Origin: a virus
Length of the DNA: 55,719 nucleotides
IMG/VR virus record: IMGVR_UViG_3300033141_003115
Coordinates: 1 to 55,719 of that record
Reading direction: 5' to 3' (one strand)
Part shown: one piece after another, positions 1 to 10,900 of the stretch
Layout of the letters: the number at the start of each line of letters is the position of its first letter
Position numbering within the stretch: position 1 is the first letter of the stretch
Program-made: the position numbers and the translations under genes
Notes under the pieces: generated by a model
Databases searched by the model: none
Told to the model about the DNA's origin: nothing
The model's input: only the letters and a program-made list of their open reading frames with translations

Positions 1-1644
1 ATCGCTTTCAGGAACATAATATATCAATTTATTAACACATTGAGACTCAATAGTAAAGGACATACCTCGTATCCACTCATAAAGAATATCAGTTTCATCA
101 CTGAACATATTATTGAACCATGAAACTGCATGCTCTATTGCAGATGCATTTGTTGGGCGTATTAACGGCTCTGCTTTTAACTTAATGAATTGTACAATGT
201 AATCTTGCGTTACACTACCAAATTTTACTATTATTCTATTTTGAGCTGTTTCAGGCATTACAATAGATTCAGTAGAATATGTTAATTGAATTTCCTTATA
301 TGTATCAGCAGTAACATCTACATTCATAAATGTTGTTGGAGTACTAACAGTTAAAGTACAATCATGCGATCCTTTAATAAGAATATAATGATCCAAAGTA
401 GGTGTATAAGTTTCATATAATATATAAGCTCGATTCATTTTTGCTTTCTTATAAATACGCGCATTAACAATGTCTTGAGAAATAGACGTATCTACAATGA
501 TTGCTGTATCTGTAACATCTGTTATCGTACGCTTATAATAATTCGTTCCATCTGTGATTATGATTGAATCTCCAATATCATAAAATACTGTATATGGTAC
601 AGATATGGTAGAATTTCCTGCACTTATATCTGCAATAGTATACTGAGTATATACGTCAAATGAAACATCATCAACAGGTATATCCACAGATGTATGAACT
701 CGTAAATAAGTTGTCCATAAATATGTTTGAACTGTATACATATCACCAACAGTAATACCTGGTGAATGTGTGCTACTAATCAGCCGTCTATAATCAACAT
801 TTCTAAGAATATATTCAGGATGTAAACTATAAACATGATGTATCTCTGAGCGAGTAAATACATTAACAAAGTTGAACTTATAACCAAATCCTAAAGTCAA
901 TAATGTGCTTCCTAAACTTGAATAATCAAAAATTGATTTGTTCAAAGTCCCAAATTGACTTTGAACAATATAACCAATATATTGTGTTGTATGAAATTGC
1001 GATAATGATGGTCGTGCACTGACCACATTACTACCAAATTGACTATCTGTAATGTACTCTGTTGAAAGGTTGTTGCTTATATAATTCTGCTTGAAAGAAT
1101 GCGTTATATAACTATCTGATGCATTAACTGCTCTTATGTGCTTATTAAGAACTTCTGTCCATATGCTATAATCTTTTGGTATTCCTCCACTAACATTCAA
1201 TCCTATAAAATCTGATACAGGTACACCTAAAATAAGACTTTGAATTACTGGTTTATACCATACTTTATGTATTATATGCACTGTATCAATCTGAGGTTGT
1301 CTTTTATTACCTACATAGTTTACATTACTATGTATAATACTATAATAAGATGCATCTGCAGATAATGAAACCGATTGTAATTTTGGAGATGGTACAGTAA
1401 AATCAGGTAAAGCAGTATCAAAAGATACTGTAAATGATTGTAATATTGGACTTTGTACTGCAGGCTGTTCTTCTAAGGTTGCTTGAAATGATAATGTAAA
1501 AGTTTGCAATATCGGACTTTGCATCTCAGGTAATTGACTCTCTAAAGTCGGTTGAAATGACATTGTAAACGACTTTAATTTAACAGAAACAGGAACTTTG
1601 TTGTTATTTACCTGTGCTCCGTAATAATAAACAACCTCAGCCAT
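1..1644 (-). CDS. Virion tip/appendage protein, 3' end cut by window edge
   Basis: An open frame of 548 codons runs leftward from an ATG at 1644 and is still open at base 1, so the C-terminus is missing. The start follows an AGGGGG ribosome site. I do not recognise a family. The N-terminus carries three tandem repeats of 21-24 residues with the pattern F-T-x-S-F-x-x-x-L ... S-P-x-L-Q (residues about 25-91). The rest is beta-rich, with many Thr, Ser and Tyr. Its place downstream of the tail fibre and tip genes in the same direction suggests a tail-tip or appendage component; that is inference from position and composition only. Confidence 0.75.
   Translation of the reverse strand, partial: MAEVVYYYGAQVNNNKVPVSVKLKSFTMSFQPTLESQLPEMQSPILQTFTLSFQATLEEQPAVQSPILQSFTVSFDTALPDFTVPSPKLQSVSLSADASYYSIIHSNVNYVGNKRQPQIDTVHIIHKVWYKPVIQSLILGVPVSDFIGLNVSGGIPKDYSIWTEVLNKHIRAVNASDSYITHSFKQNYISNNLSTEYITDSQFGSNVVSARPSLSQFHTTQYIGYIVQSQFGTLNKSIFDYSSLGSTLLTLGFGYKFNFVNVFTRSEIHHVYSLHPEYILRNVDYRRLISSTHSPGITVGDMYTVQTYLWTTYLRVHTSVDIPVDDVSFDVYTQYTIADISAGNSTISVPYTVFYDIGDSIIITDGTNYYKRTITDVTDTAIIVDTSISQDIVNARIYKKAKMNRAYILYETYTPTLDHYILIKGSHDCTLTVSTPTTFMNVDVTADTYKEIQLTYSTESIVMPETAQNRIIVKFGSVTQDYIVQFIKLKAEPLIRPTNASAIEHAVSWFNNMFSDETDILYEWIRGMSFTIESQCVNKLIYYVPESD
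1372..1572 (-). repeat. Three in-frame tandem repeats in the left-edge protein
   Basis: Three consecutive units of 24, 22 and 21 codons encode similar peptides beginning SFTMSF, FTLSF and FTVSF and ending SPILQT, SPILQS and SPKLQS. The DNA of the units has diverged but still aligns. The repeats sit just after the N-terminus, where virion proteins often attach to the particle. Confidence 0.8.
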
Positions 1645-1656
1645 GAAAACCCCCTA

Positions 1657-3408
1657 CTAATCAGCTAACAAAGAAATTCGAAATTGAGCATATCTGTATG
1701 GAGGTAATTGTTCATTGGATTCAATTTTTTGCCATTCAGATGCAGTATCCCAGGTTGCTTCGGGGTCCCAGTAAGCATGCTCAACCCCATCTGAGTCGGT
1801 AATAGTTCCTGTTGCCGTTCCAGCTGGGGGATAAATAGAATAACGCCATTCAATTTCTTTTGGATCAATATTATCTGTATCTATACGTCCGTAAGTTTCG
1901 TCTGCTACCCAAGATATACTAAAATCAGGAGGCTGCATCCCTAAATCTATAATAGGTGAAAGCCAGTATCCAGCAGTGCCTGTAGTGAAATTACGCGGTA
2001 TATCATAGAAGCGCACTATTTTATCCGCTTTTTCAGCAGTATCATCCCCTGTTACTAAATTCATTATTTCTGGAATAAATCCTATTCCCATAATTCGATA
2101 TACTTTAACTCCATTATTTAGATATAATTTGAAATATTCACAACTAGTAGTCGAACAAGCATACGCGTCCCACTTATGCCCCGAATCATATTCAGATATA
2201 CCCGTTAATCCTTTTATATATCCATATACAGGTTGTATATACTGATCTTTTTCTACCCAAGAAGTAAATGAGCTTATAAATCGTTGTTCTAATAATGGTG
2301 CAAAAAGTTTTTTTGCTTCAAGTGTACCCCCAATAACCACTGGGGCTTTAACATATAAACCATAATACTCGTTTGATGTATTAGAATCCATATGAAAGTA
2401 AGATAATAGGTCCGTTATTTTATAATCACCAGTACAATCATAAGCTATATGACCTAACTGTATAAATGTACTTGATGTTGTCCATCCTGTAGTATCTAAT
2501 ATCTCTAAATCCGTAACCCATATTGGAAAAAAAGCCCTGCCATTATAATCTGCTTCATGATAATATTCTAAATAGCCAAATGCAGATGACCGAGGATTAT
2601 CTTCATAATTATAAAAACGAACATACTCCCCTTCTATACATAATTGTGGTGCACTATCAACTCCAGTCAAATAGGTATCAGTTGCTATTATATTACTAGT
2701 AGTCACAGTTATCGTATCAGGATCAAGCCCCGTAATATATCCTGGAATTTGAGGGTGTATAATTACAAAAGGTGGATATGATAAATCTTGTGCATATGAA
2801 CTGGGAGCATTAGTCATAATATATATTTTTATTGTAGAATTGTTAGGAAACAAAATAGGAACATCATCAATTGTTTTTAACTGAATAACATAAGCTGTAT
2901 ATTTTTTTGGATAATCAAAGGCTATACGCCAAAACTTCAAGATATTACCATATTGATCCGTAAAATATATATGTCGTCCAACAATACCATCTTGGTTAAC
3001 AGGTATTAATTTATATGACCCTTCTGGTACAGATGCGTAAAAATCATAATTTGTTCCATCAACAGAATATTGTATGTCATAACCATCAATACGAGGGGGG
3101 GCCACTACATATAATACATCAGCTACTTCATCTAAAATATAAGTGCTCTTAGCTGTACCATCCGCCAAAACTATAGTTATATAATCTCTATCAAATTGCA
3201 AAACTGATAAAGGCGTAAACTCCCACTTCAAAGCATCAAAATCTGGCCCTATAAATTCAATAAAGAAGGGCTTTCCACTCAAATCTTGACCTGTATTATT
3301 AGTTATCTCAATATATTTCAAAGTAATATATCCATTAACATCTTCTTCGGTATTAACAAATTTTCCTAACTGCCAGCTTCCGTTGGTAGGAAAAGATATT
3401 GATATCAT
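1657..3408 (-). CDS. Putative tail-tip/appendage structural protein, 583 aa
   Basis: The gene has an ATG start behind GGAGGG at a spacing of about 7. The protein is rich in aromatic and beta-forming residues with no transmembrane helix or signal peptide. The last 100 residues (WLSPIIDLG ... ISW ... YRYAQFRISL) have the look of the small beta-sandwich modules found near the ends of phage tail and fibre proteins. Cysteines lie near residues 255, 327 and 420-425 (CSTTSC). It sits 48 bases after the hairpin that follows the 318-residue gene and 12 bases before the left-edge gene. It is probably an adsorption-apparatus component; the exact role is unknown. Confidence 0.75.
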   Translation of the reverse strand: MISISFPTNGSWQLGKFVNTEEDVNGYITLKYIEITNNTGQDLSGKPFFIEFIGPDFDALKWEFTPLSVLQFDRDYITIVLADGTAKSTYILDEVADVLYVVAPPRIDGYDIQYSVDGTNYDFYASVPEGSYKLIPVNQDGIVGRHIYFTDQYGNILKFWRIAFDYPKKYTAYVIQLKTIDDVPILFPNNSTIKIYIMTNAPSSYAQDLSYPPFVIIHPQIPGYITGLDPDTITVTTSNIIATDTYLTGVDSAPQLCIEGEYVRFYNYEDNPRSSAFGYLEYYHEADYNGRAFFPIWVTDLEILDTTGWTTSSTFIQLGHIAYDCTGDYKITDLLSYFHMDSNTSNEYYGLYVKAPVVIGGTLEAKKLFAPLLEQRFISSFTSWVEKDQYIQPVYGYIKGLTGISEYDSGHKWDAYACSTTSCEYFKLYLNNGVKVYRIMGIGFIPEIMNLVTGDDTAEKADKIVRFYDIPRNFTTGTAGYWLSPIIDLGMQPPDFSISWVADETYGRIDTDNIDPKEIEWRYSIYPPAGTATGTITDSDGVEHAYWDPEATWDTASEWQKIESNEQLPPYRYAQFRISLLAD

Positions 3409-3429
3409 TTACATCCCTCCAAAACCGAA

Positions 3430-3458
3430 GAGGTTGAGGGATTTAACCCCTCAACCTC
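3430..3458 (-). terminator. Perfect 11-bp hairpin overlapping a stop codon
   Basis: GAGGTTGAGGG at 3430-3440 pairs perfectly with CCCTCAACCTC at 3448-3458 across a 7-base loop. On the minus strand it overlaps the TGA stop of the 318-residue gene and is followed by TTCGGTTTT, a weak U-rich tail. It may be a partial terminator or mRNA 3'-end stabiliser that keeps the 318-residue gene more highly expressed than the two genes downstream. Confidence 0.6.
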
Positions 3459-4413
3459 AAGGCGTAGTGGCTTTCTCTATAGCTTTCGTAACTACAGCCA
3501 AGTCACGATAATTCTGCACAGGAGTGTTTTGAGGAACAACCGCTTTTACATAGAAAGATGTCATATTACCATCTGACAAATTACCCAGATCAATATAAGA
3601 AACTGCAAGGATTGAAGCTCCATCCGCAGGAGCAGATGAAAATACTATATCATCACCAGATACTGTATAATCTGTGCCACTTGTCTGAAGTGTTCCATCA
3701 ACATATACAGCGAACAAAGCTGTACCAGAAAATGCTGTCAATGTAAATGTTGTGGTTGTACCATCCCCTGTAAACGCCTCTGCTACAGTTTGATACGCCG
3801 ATCCATCCGTAGATAGAGAATGCCATGTAAGATCAGCACCGTCTCCAAAGAAATAATCATACATAGCTACTTGAATGGAATCATAATTATAACCAGATGC
3901 TTCAACCCAAATCTGTTGTGTACGTGTACGATCATTTACATCTACAGAATTGGATAAGAATGTATAACTTTCAAAGATTCGTTCTCCTGCACTAAATGCT
4001 ACCCACTTCTCGCCAGATGGAGGAGCACTGGATAAGGTTACCGTAGAACCATCACAAGTCCATCCTGCAGTAGCTACTATCTTTGCCCCATTCGCAGGAG
4101 CAGATACAAATACTATATCATTACCTGATACAGAATAATCCGTACCCTCGCCTGTCTGAAGTGTTCCATCAACATAAACTGCTGTAAGTTCAGCTATATT
4201 AAAATCAGTAACAGTAAATGTTGTAGTTGTACCGTCTCCTGTCCATGCTTGACTTTTCTTTTGTCCATATGGATATGTAGCACTATAACGCCTTAACTCC
4301 TCAGGAAACTCAGTAACATTAAATGTTGTTGCTGCACCATCACCATCTAAAGAGCCTAATTCAATGCGCAAGGGACGGGTTTTTCCAGAATCTGCATAAA
4401 GATTCAAAGCCAT
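3457..4413 (-). CDS. Virion protein with two inserted beta modules, 318 aa
   Basis: The ATG follows GGAGGTG at good spacing. The protein contains two closely similar modules of about 58 residues (GDGTTTTF ... AVYVDGTLQT ... DIVF-SAP), a motif type common in phage fibre and appendage proteins. Both modules interrupt other beta domains. The first splits a more diverged copy of the same fold: GDGAATTF lies before it and CDGSTVTLSSAPPSGEKW after it. The second sits in a loop of a C-terminal domain (WHSLSTDG ... DLGNLSDGN). The gene is bracketed by a small coiled-coil gene upstream and a hairpin at its stop. It is probably an abundant tail or capsid surface protein; binding specificity cannot be read from the sequence. 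Confidence 0.75.
   Translation of the reverse strand: MALNLYADSGKTRPLRIELGSLDGDGAATTFNVTEFPEELRRYSATYPYGQKKSQAWTGDGTTTTFTVTDFNIAELTAVYVDGTLQTGEGTDYSVSGNDIVFVSAPANGAKIVATAGWTCDGSTVTLSSAPPSGEKWVAFSAGERIFESYTFLSNSVDVNDRTRTQQIWVEASGYNYDSIQVAMYDYFFGDGADLTWHSLSTDGSAYQTVAEAFTGDGTTTTFTLTAFSGTALFAVYVDGTLQTSGTDYTVSGDDIVFSSAPADGASILAVSYIDLGNLSDGNMTSFYVKAVVPQNTPVQNYRDLAVVTKAIEKATTP
3598..3777 (-). repeat. Repeat copy B of inserted beta module
   Basis: This is the second copy of the roughly 180-base module in the 318-residue protein. It shares the AVYVDGTLQT core and a stretch of identical DNA over that core with copy A at 4063-4245, which suggests a recent duplication or transfer followed by divergence. 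Confidence 0.8.
4063..4245 (-). repeat. Repeat copy A of inserted beta module
   Basis: This is the first copy of the module, flanked on both sides by tryptophan codons (W-TGDG at the start, ATAG-W at the end). It sits inside an older, diverged copy of the same fold. Confidence 0.8.
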
Positions 4414-4438
4414 TTAATTCACCTCCATAATAAACTCA

Positions 4439-4618
4439 TTAATCTTCATCTGAATCAGATGATTTCTCTAAAGAACTGATTTTATCCTTTAATTGTTGCC
4501 TTTCTGCCATCATCTCATTTAATACTCCTACAACATCTTGAAGAAATCCTCGCAATAAGTACGAAATACCTTCTTCCAAGCCCACCAATGCCTTATTCAA
4601 ACGACGCTCAAAATCCAT
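4439..4618 (-). CDS. Small coiled-coil protein, 59 aa
   Basis: This short gene has an ATG behind an AAGGGGGTGAT ribosome site and ends in TAA 25 bases before the start of the next gene. The protein starts MDFERRLNKALVGLEEG and ends with an acidic Ser/Asp tail. The middle (residues 20-50) has heptad-like Leu, Ile and Val spacing, suggesting a short coiled coil. It fills an otherwise empty 264-base gap in a tightly packed operon, which supports it being real. A role in assembling the neighbouring fibre or surface protein is possible but not shown. Confidence 0.65.
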   Translation of the reverse strand: MDFERRLNKALVGLEEGISYLLRGFLQDVVGVLNEMMAERQQLKDKISSLEKSSDSDED

Positions 4619-4677
4619 CTTATCACCCCCTTGTAACTACTGGTTATCTTCTTTTTGATACGTCTGTCAAATGTCTA

Positions 4678-7600
4678 TTAAAACGCAGATACAGTTTCAC
4701 CTGTTACCTTTCTCCATGTGCCATATGCATCCTTATAGTATAAATAAGATTTGTATACAAACATAGTGCCCTCAGGATATCCTAATATAGGATTACTTAA
4801 AAGTACACTAATAGGTGCTCTCTTAAACTCAAAAATACCGTTATAATCTTCTACAACATCAAATTCTAACGATGCGCTGGCTTCCATTGCATCATGATAA
4901 ATTTCCCAAACATCTGCTATATGTAAACCTGATACTACAAATCTTCGTTCTCCTCTCAGAGGACCCCCAGTACTTCTTTCTTGATGAATATGCAAAGTCC
5001 AACTTGTACGTGAAATATGATCATCATCAAAAGACCGAGAAACATCCCCTACAATATAACCGCCTTCTTGTAAATTGCTTTTAAGACTCTGGTCACTATA
5101 AAAAGGTATCTGTTCTGTTATCACTCTATTTTCTAAAGCCCAATATACATGTCTTATAACAGCATTATCGTTATACAACGTATCATAACGCCAATGAGCT
5201 AAAGATGCTGTTTCTGAACTTAAATTCATACTATCAGGATCTTCGTGTTTATAAATTATACCATGACATTTACAAATACCCCCACTTGAGGATGATTGAA
5301 AATAATGCATAAAATCACTTAATTCTATTACAGAATCATCAAAACGAATTACATTACTATCAACACCTACAACCAAATTCCCAAACACATGAAGATTCAC
5401 CCCATCCCAACTAAGATAACTATTTTCACCATCACCAATAACCACAGAACCTTCCTTGAATTGAAAATCATTAGCATATATAGTACCATTTATGGCATCT
5501 AATGTTATACCCCCTGCTGATATTGTATTATCACTTATTAACCATCCACCTATTGTTCCACTTTTTGCTGTAATATTACCTGATACTTCTAAATTTGTAC
5601 CATCGAACTGTAAATATTGCGTACCTGTACCTACTCTAAACTTGCCTTGAGATACATTATCATCCCATACAAAATAGTTAGATGCATCAATATATAAACC
5701 GTGCTGTCCTGACGCTACATTATACCCAAACTTAACAGTGCGAGATGCTCCTTCAACAGTGATTTGTTTTGTATCAGCGTCTAAAGTCATCGCTCCACTT
5801 ACTAATTTTCCATCAGAAATATCCCAATCACCTATATAACCTGTATCAGCCTCTATATGACCTCGTACCCAAACATCTCTAAATTCAGCAGTACCGTCTT
5901 CAGCTAAACGCCAGCCATGCGTACCATACATGTAATCAGCAGATTCTATATAACCCACTGAACTTATAATTATACCCGTACCATCTGGATTCACTTTTTG
6001 TATTGCCGTGTCTGTAATATCCCAGCCACCTAATTCAGCAACTGTTGCTTCTATTTCTGCATCTATTGTTAAATTTCCTTCTGTATCCCAGGAAATTTTT
6101 CCTTGAGCTAAAAACCCCGAACCATCTGAATTAATCTGAACAGTAGGTGTGCCTGTACTTATGTCATAAAACTCAACATCTTGATGTGTGTATTTTACAA
6201 ATAAATCTCCTGACGCACCATCTTTGATAAATAATCCAAGATCAGCACCTTCAGTTCCAATACGAAGAATCTCCTGTCCTGATCCATTTTTCAATATAAT
6301 ATCTGCATCATTTTGTACAATCCAATCACCACTAATCTGTTGAATAACTTCTTCATCTGGGGGAGCTTCTATGTATAAAGCATTTGGAGCTCCTACCCAA
6401 ATACCAAATTCTGATGCATCATGTCCTCCAACACCACCTAAATATCCCACAGCAAGTTTTATTGTACCAGCACTTTGAATTTCTAACCTATTATCCACAG
6501 ACTTTAAAAACAATCCATTATTTGGTGATTTAAGTTCAGAAGACGTTATCGTCCAACCAGCAATAGAACCTCCATCTGCAGTTATATTACCCTTCACAGT
6601 AACATCTGAACCATCAAATAAAATGTAATTTGATGTCGATCCAGCTCGAAACATACCCGTGCTTGATGTCTTTGCATAATAGAAATAATTATGTTCATCA
6701 ATTTTCAAGCCTGCAGCATCTGATACTACGTCTTGCCCCAATAAAACCTGCCCATTATTAATTTTAATTTGCTTATTAGCCGCATCTAACACAATATCAG
6801 TACCACTACGTAACGATGTAGAAGTAATTTCCCATCCACCAACAGTACCTGTGGTTGCATCTACTTCCCCTCGAACTTTAATATCATTAAACTCAGCAGT
6901 ACCATCACCCGCAATCTTCCAGCCAGATGTATCTTGCTCATAATCTGCACTTCGAATTTCCCCTACAGAATCAATTATTATATTACCACTACTAAGCTGA
7001 GATAAACTTATATCCCAGCCGCCTATTTGACCACTGCTCGCTTCTATATGTCCTCGTGCCACAATATCATTAAATTCAGCAGAACCATCACCTGCAATCT
7101 TCCATCCCTGTACACTTTCAAGATAATCAAGAGTTTTAATCTCACCTAAAGCACTTAATTCAATATTTCCTGAATATAAACGCAATGGCTCAATAACCCA
7201 ACCAGCAATTAACGCACCATCAGCACGATACGAACTCAAAACATCTCCATCTGCATTGTAAAAATACAATCCTCCACCTACAAGCTGTGCTAATAACTTA
7301 GGTTCAGGCGTGTCTGTAGTAATAGTCTTATCCCATATACCATATATTTCTAATCCTGTAGATGTGAGTCTTACACTTCCATCACTGTTAGTAACAGTAA
7401 GCCCATCATCCAGTGTGAGCTCTCCTGTTATCGTACCTGCATCAACGCTATTAATAGGTAACCATTCAGGATATTGCCTCAAAGCAAGCATGCTCCAAGC
7501 ACCAAATCCACGTAAAACCTGTAATGACGAGCTTTCTTTATCTAACCCAAACATATATCCTTCTGGATTGGGAGGTACATATATGTATGCTAATATTATA

Positions 7601-7926
7601 CCTTTAATATTATTAGCATTTTCTATTGGAATAAGAGATACCGTATCTTTACCTATGAGAACAAATTCTTGCTTTATGTCCATCTTATCTATGTATACTG
7701 CACTATTAACCCATTCTATACCACCAAATCTACCCGCCTGTACTGATACAGTATACGCTGTCTCAGTTTCCTCTATCGTGATCTCTGGTAATTGAGCATC
7801 AGTCGTCATAATTGTAGTACTTCCTATGGGAGTTGCTGCAACATTTATAAGTATGTTCTCAAATCGTTGTCGCAAAACTTCATTTTGAATCAATTGTCGA
7901 AATAAATTTACTAAGCGTTCAGACAC
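4678..7926 (-). CDS. Tail-tip fibre with repeated GWxI/AEF modules, 1082 aa
   Basis: The start is GTG, behind GAGGTGAT. From about residue 190 to 870 the protein is built of repeats: GGWDI or GW-I, then SGNI or L-SG, then GWKIAGDGTAEFNDI-VRGHIEA. Short stretches such as NYFVWDDN and KFRVGTGTQYLQFDG recur between them. This pattern is typical of the distal part of long-tail central fibre and host-specificity proteins (gpJ-like and related Gram-positive phage tip proteins). The last 200 residues differ (FKRAPISVLLSNPILG, YKDAYGTWRKVTG) and may form the tip. It lies directly downstream of the hub-like gene, as expected for a receptor-binding or straight-fibre subunit. Confidence 0.8.
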   Translation of the reverse strand: MSERLVNLFRQLIQNEVLRQRFENILINVAATPIGSTTIMTTDAQLPEITIEETETAYTVSVQAGRFGGIEWVNSAVYIDKMDIKQEFVLIGKDTVSLIPIENANNIKGIILAYIYVPPNPEGYMFGLDKESSSLQVLRGFGAWSMLALRQYPEWLPINSVDAGTITGELTLDDGLTVTNSDGSVRLTSTGLEIYGIWDKTITTDTPEPKLLAQLVGGGLYFYNADGDVLSSYRADGALIAGWVIEPLRLYSGNIELSALGEIKTLDYLESVQGWKIAGDGSAEFNDIVARGHIEASSGQIGGWDISLSQLSSGNIIIDSVGEIRSADYEQDTSGWKIAGDGTAEFNDIKVRGEVDATTGTVGGWEITSTSLRSGTDIVLDAANKQIKINNGQVLLGQDVVSDAAGLKIDEHNYFYYAKTSSTGMFRAGSTSNYILFDGSDVTVKGNITADGGSIAGWTITSSELKSPNNGLFLKSVDNRLEIQSAGTIKLAVGYLGGVGGHDASEFGIWVGAPNALYIEAPPDEEVIQQISGDWIVQNDADIILKNGSGQEILRIGTEGADLGLFIKDGASGDLFVKYTHQDVEFYDISTGTPTVQINSDGSGFLAQGKISWDTEGNLTIDAEIEATVAELGGWDITDTAIQKVNPDGTGIIISSVGYIESADYMYGTHGWRLAEDGTAEFRDVWVRGHIEADTGYIGDWDISDGKLVSGAMTLDADTKQITVEGASRTVKFGYNVASGQHGLYIDASNYFVWDDNVSQGKFRVGTGTQYLQFDGTNLEVSGNITAKSGTIGGWLISDNTISAGGITLDAINGTIYANDFQFKEGSVVIGDGENSYLSWDGVNLHVFGNLVVGVDSNVIRFDDSVIELSDFMHYFQSSSSGGICKCHGIIYKHEDPDSMNLSSETASLAHWRYDTLYNDNAVIRHVYWALENRVITEQIPFYSDQSLKSNLQEGGYIVGDVSRSFDDDHISRTSWTLHIHQERSTGGPLRGERRFVVSGLHIADVWEIYHDAMEASASLEFDVVEDYNGIFEFKRAPISVLLSNPILGYPEGTMFVYKSYLYYKDAYGTWRKVTGETVSAF

Positions 7927-7937
7927 GCTTTATCACC

Positions 7938-10900
7938 TCAGTTAAAATTAAATCCTGTAACACCCGCAACATGTTCTCTACTATCAGAAATAATTGCATC
8001 TTTAACCCAAAAATATGTTGGATACGTATTCGTATCTTCTGAAGGTTCAGAACCGTGCGTTACTGCTGATCGTTGCATTAAACAATAACCATTGTCAAGA
8101 TAAAAATGTGCGTCATAATATTGAAATGGAGAAGCTACAAAAGTTAATGTAAAAACATTGGGTTCTGTACTGCTTAATTCAGCAAAGCTATTATAATCCA
8201 AATCTTCCAATGTTACCTCAATACTTTTATAATCTTGTGTTGGACTTAAATCCAACCGTACAAGTTCTAATCTATTGTATTTCCAGTTTAGAGCTCTATA
8301 TGTCCACCATAAAGAACCTTCATACTTATACTTGAGTACTAACATAGACAATCTGTAAGGTATATCAGTTATATACTTTAATTTATAATCAAATACATTC
8401 CTACCCAAAGTTTCACTATCTATTACCTTCCATTGATCCATATCAATAATACAGTTATCTTTTATATAATTATAAACATAGCTTCCTTCAGCAGTTAAAG
8501 TACTGTGTGAAGAATCACTTAAAATCTGAAATCTATTATCATTTCCAAAAAACGATACATTTTCAAATACACTTAGCTTAAACTGATCCCCATCCCAATA
8601 CAGAGTTAAACCTTTTGAAGGTGGAGGTACATCTATAAGAATATAATCACCAATAGGAACCCAACGATATTGTTTTATATTTGAATCCCAAGCCTGGATA
8701 AAGGCTACTAATAAAAACTTCCGAGAAATCAATAAAGCATCATTACCACTCTTCTCACACAATAAATTAAATGCAACTGTTTGCTGATCATTAAAAACTC
8801 CTTGACATGAGAACCAAGTGTTAGCTTTGAACGATACAGGAGATTCTACATCCAAATTCACTCCAGCCCATTCTGAAAATGGTAATTCTGTCAAATTTAC
8901 AGGTGCTTTATCAAGATTCTTCTTCCAGAAATCTAATTTGAATACAACTTCTTGTAACAATGCATATCGATACGAATCATTGGGCAATGAACGCATATCA
9001 TATATTAACTGTCCATCACTGATCTCAAAGTTCAATAAAGGTATAGCTACAAAAGCTAAAATAGGTCTTTTCAATCTATCAGAAATACTTGAATAAGTTA
9101 AAGCATAATTTAATGATATAGTATAATTGAAAACACCTTCAGAATATAAAGTGTTTTTTGACACCTGTAAATATTTTATCGGTGTATGAGTTCCTGTCCC
9201 ATCTGCACTACATAATGCAGAAAATTCGCTTTCTATATCTGCTGCATTACTAAATCCTGTCCATGTATCCTCATCAGGATCATAAAGATCATCAACATCT
9301 TTCTCTATGACTTTATACCCTGGTGTATCTATCTGTTGAAATCCTTTTGTTGCTATAGGAAACCAAGTAATATTTCCATCATAACCATATACAGTTAGTG
9401 TATAAGTTTTTGACTGTCTCCATGCCACTCTGACTTTACGCCCTACTGGCACTCTAACAATGTTTGTTGTCAATAATGATTTTATATCAGTTGAAAGTAA
9501 TGGAGAATTCCAAGTAAACGTAAACTTACTTAAATCATCTATCTGAATTTCTCGTCCACCAAACAACTCTTCTAATGGAATATATACCTTTTTCACGATG
9601 TTAATTAACGATAAACGCGAAGTACCTTTTCCTAACCAGTCTATATTCTTGGATACACTATCAACTTCTAATAATGGAGTAGAACCAGTTCCCATAGTTA
9701 TATTATCATCGGATAATTTTACATTTAATCTATTATACGGATTTAATCTAAAAGCATATAATGTATCAATATTAAGACTACCTACATTAAAAGCATATTG
9801 ATTCAATATATTAGAGGCAACAGCTTCAGCTTGCGAATCAGATAATATAAGTGGATGCTGAAATACCATGTGCCTGCGCCCGAAATGTCTTATAGATGTA
9901 TTATTTTGAACATATGCTGAATACATCTTACCTGCACCATATTCTTGACCTAATACAGTCACTGCATTTCGTAAATTAGCATCATTATAATTATATCCAA
10001 AAGATGACATTAAAGATTCAGATAATGTTCCTTCATGTACAATATTATTAGAATCAAAGAATACCTGCAAAATGCCTGTAGCTGGATCAATTCGCCAATT
10101 AACTCCTAAAGTCTGCATTAAATTTTCAAGCATATTCGAAATGGTATCATATGGATTTGTCTTAAAATAATATCCATCAGATAAAGTTTCATCTGGATTA
10201 GGATATTCAGGTGAATAAGGTAAACGCAAGGAATTCAATTCACCATATAATCGTAATACAACTGCTTCATAACTATCCCAATATACCTTATATTCAACAT
10301 ATCCTGTCTTGTTTATAACACTTACAGATTCCCAATCTGGGGGTAACATTCCCGCATAATGCATCAATGCTAAAAGTAAATTTGGTAATGTCCAACCATC
10401 CCATACAGAGGGATATACCCCATTAGATTGTAACAGACTTAACAGTTCTGCATCTTTTCCTGTTTTGAATAACTTTTCGTACATTGTCTGTTCAGGATAA
10501 GATATATTCATATTTGTCTGAAATAAATATGATGTATCAACAAAATTCAAATCCATATATTTCTCAGTAGTAGTTCTGGTAACTGTAGAATCTGTTAAAT
10601 ACATGAAGTAAGTCTCTTTATCTGATAACGAATTTATTGTCTGTCGTATAGATGCTTCAGATGCAGACCAATCAACAGCATTTCGTGGAACTATATCTAA
10701 ACGATATAAATATGATCCCTTGAACAAAGACGGCGTAATGAAATATTTGTCCCCATCCACAAATGTTTGTGGTCTTAATACCTGTAACTCTTGTGTGGCA
10801 TGTGTTCCAGTACCATATTTTGATGCATTACTCTCATATGGCATACGAAGCATAATCGATGTTGCTGCATCTCTGCTGGCTGTTATAGATACTTCCACAA

